A DNA stretch of 53,170 bases. It comes from Paludibacteraceae bacterium (lineage in GTDB: Bacteria > Bacteroidota > Bacteroidia > Bacteroidales > Paludibacteraceae). The stretch covers positions 1 through 53,170 of the forward strand of contig JAGBRL010000067.1 of NCBI GenBank assembly GCA_017632345.1, read 5' to 3'. Position numbers and translations under genes: made by a program. Below are positions 52,601 through 53,170 of this stretch, piece by piece; positions within the stretch are counted from its first letter, which is position 1; each line of letters begins with the position of its first letter. Under the pieces are notes generated by a model. The model worked only from the letters and a program-made list of their open reading frames with translations. It made no database searches and had not been told where the DNA came from.

Positions 52601-53023
52601 ATTGAACGCATTTTCTTTGTCACTAACGTTGTTATGACGTAAAATTTCCTCAAAACGATTTACGATTTTATCCTCTGACTTAAAATCTTCCAAACGTTTT
52701 TTTCTAAGCGGCGGTACTCCGATTTGGTACGCTTGCGAATCTTCGCCAAAGATTACACCCTTTTCATGAATAAGTTTGTCATAAGTTTCGTCCCAAACTT
52801 CAAATAAGTCCTTTACCGTTTGCGCATTTTCAAACAACCGAATAGATTTATCTTTAGCGGATTGTTTTTTAACGTTTTCGTCATCAGAACAGTCGATGAC
52901 ATAATTTTCAAATGATAAAACTTCATCTTTGAAATCAGAAGCATAAAGCGAAAGCCATTTAGAAGAGCGTTCTTGTTGCCAGTAAGAAAACAATTGCCCT
53001 CCATCTTCTTTTAACTGTTTCAA
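49670..53023 (-). CDS. 5'-truncated R-M protein: N6-adenine methyltransferase fused to specificity domains
   Basis: 1117 residues readable from a TTG at 53021-53023; an in-frame TAA lies three codons upstream. Visible: LFEQLLNKGFKQNEGQFFTPMPI, methyltransferase motif I VIDYACGAGHFLTEA, motif IV NPPYSVSG, then two type I S-type target recognition domains (WPLVKLGDIAEVLKGKS and KKRLGEVADFRRGPFGG) with helical spacers. Full-length relatives that I recall begin with a HsdR_N-like nuclease domain (ECKT motif) just before the DGGQLFSYWQQ segment with which this frame opens; that nuclease domain is missing here. So methylation and recognition may remain while cleavage has been lost. No ATG lies near the start, so expression is uncertain. 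Confidence 0.8.
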   Translation of the reverse strand: MKQLKEDGGQLFSYWQQERSSKWLSLYASDFKDEVLSFENYVIDCSDDENVKKQSAKDKSIRLFENAQTVKDLFEVWDETYDKLIHEKGVIFGEDSQAYQIGVPPLRKKRLEDFKSEDKIVNRFEEILRHNNVSDKENAFNRLVALFICKLVDEMQKSDDDIVEFQYKVGTDSYESLQDRLQRLHKEGMEKFMGEEIYYVSDDYAENLFAQKLNDNRRRAAIEDLRNTIRILKFYSNNDFAFKDVHNEELFFQNGKILVEVVQLFQKYRIVYPSKHQFLGDLFEQLLNKGFKQNEGQFFTPMPITRFIWDCLPLDKIVRKKENFVFPKVIDYACGAGHFLTEAVEAINSYFIANGNIDAIRENMWCEHHIFGIEKDYRLARVAKVSLYMNGAGQGKIKFGDGLEQYTDEQITNSSFDILVANPPYSVSGFKGHLKLKNNSFELLERNLISNDGSEIETLFVERIAQLLKPKGIAAVVLPSSILSNDSNSYMCAREIILQFFHLRAVAQFGSKTFGATGTNTVVLYLEKFNEPPKRREIVKDVVNAILSGKFSEEWEDKEVFQKYIKKINVTEDLYKSFATETATKKELEGNEYFAQYIAWFDNLTEVQNKRKSNKFKKSSEEEQKKEIKEFFFKKVKEVESEKLIYFTLVHDQITLTITAPADNAEQKKFLGYDWSNRKGAEGIQISHTGGLLYNDTDRYAIDTIAAAVRFAFDNKQIELPESQGKYYAYLNTHDMIDFSRTSFNKAIKLTADKKIEIKSKWPLVKLGDIAEVLKGKSITSAQTKEGNIKVIAGGTDYAYLHNEANRPANTITISASGANAGFVNFWREPIFASDCTTVRGKNDLHTFFLYNFLLSIQNQIFYLQKGSAQPHVYPDDLKQIQIPDVDENVQQQIVSECEKVDEEYNNSRMTIEEYKKKIAETMANVKGEKKRLGEVADFRRGPFGGSLKKEIFVSSGYKVYEQQHAINNDFSIGEYYITEEKFNEMKSFELLPMDIIVSCSGTIGKVAVFPKNASKGIINQALLRLRKKINSLSIEYFSIILANSSNKFVENSHGTGLKNVAKIEVLKDILIPVPSLAEQERIVSEIETYESEIAKAKAIMASCPERKKMILEKWLR

Positions 53024-53170
53024 AGCTTTTTATTAGTGTCCGATAAAAACTAAAAACGATGTAAAAAGGAGTCTCAAACGCTGATTTTATGCGGTTGAGA
53101 TTTCTTTTTTCAAATTACAAGCCCCCCTTAAACAAAAAGAGTTAGTTGAGGAGGTGGATTTTTGTCCAAA
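53024..53170. other. Possible end of another IS element upstream of the truncated R-M gene
   Basis: From about 53036 the sequence GTGTCCGATAAAAACT begins immediately at the break in the R-M protein. It resembles terminal sequences of Bacteroidales IS elements (TGTCCGATAAA...), but the element runs off the window and no second end, transposase or target duplication can be seen. No ORF is supported in this stretch. Confidence 0.3.

Noticed and set aside
1..53170. tRNA or rRNA genes
   Set aside because: None could be recognised by eye on either strand; a tRNAscan run would be needed to exclude them.

Overview
The window looks like chromosomal DNA of a member of Bacteroidota, most likely order Bacteroidales. 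Supporting signs are: many copies of the Bacteroidota -7 promoter element TAnnTTTG, several with a -33 TTTG at 19-20 bp spacing; BspA-type leucine-rich-repeat surface proteins; a secreted GH43 enzyme with what looks like a type IX secretion C-terminal sorting domain; the run nusB-yajC-ybbR-coaE; a 493-residue archaeal-type ProRS; and a fused pyruvate:ferredoxin oxidoreductase (PFOR). UGA is an ordinary stop in several genes here (for example at 4202, 8545 and 43878).

Layout. 1-5.4 kb: an edge-truncated AAA-ATPase and the SbcD-SbcC nuclease pair (minus). 5.4-5.7 kb: a promoter followed by a ~215-nt imperfect hairpin, a 6S-RNA-like ncRNA candidate. 5.8-11.1 kb: a lipoprotein, then a surface-glycan set (GT2, GT4, nucleotide-sugar dehydrogenase, and a convergent GT4). 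11.1-21.8 kb: housekeeping genes on the minus strand: ClC channel, nusB-yajC-ybbR-coaE, a probable operon from nitroreductase to a META lipoprotein (including kdsC and a UbiA prenyltransferase), and typA. 21.8-35.6 kb: an accessory region with four BspA-type genes (one reduced to its two ends), a RhuM-Doc fusion, a DUF4143 fragment, an AT-rich type II restriction-modification pair, a multidomain GH43 enzyme, and a 1.2-kb gene desert holding a promoter/19-codon ORF/terminator unit and IS5-like remnants. 35.6-43.9 kb: proS, an omega-amidase, an acyltransferase, an orphan HsdR_N nuclease, an M23/LysM peptidase, crcB, a DUF4143 ATPase, and dispersed palindromic repeats. 44.0-47.6 kb: the PFOR gene. 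47.7-53.2 kb: an intact IS256-family element with a perfect 8-bp target duplication, a Uma2-like protein, and a 5'-truncated methyltransferase-specificity protein next to what may be another IS end.

The most striking observation is in PFOR. The reading frame is continuous over 1187 codons except for one TGA at 46245-46247. That TGA sits exactly where the first cysteine of the second CxxCxxCxxxCP [4Fe-4S] motif is expected. A hairpin can be drawn immediately downstream. This suggests a selenocysteine-containing PFOR, with a recent nonsense mutation, a sequencing error, or termination and restart at the adjacent TTG as alternatives. I know of no described PFOR with selenocysteine as a cluster ligand, but I could not search.
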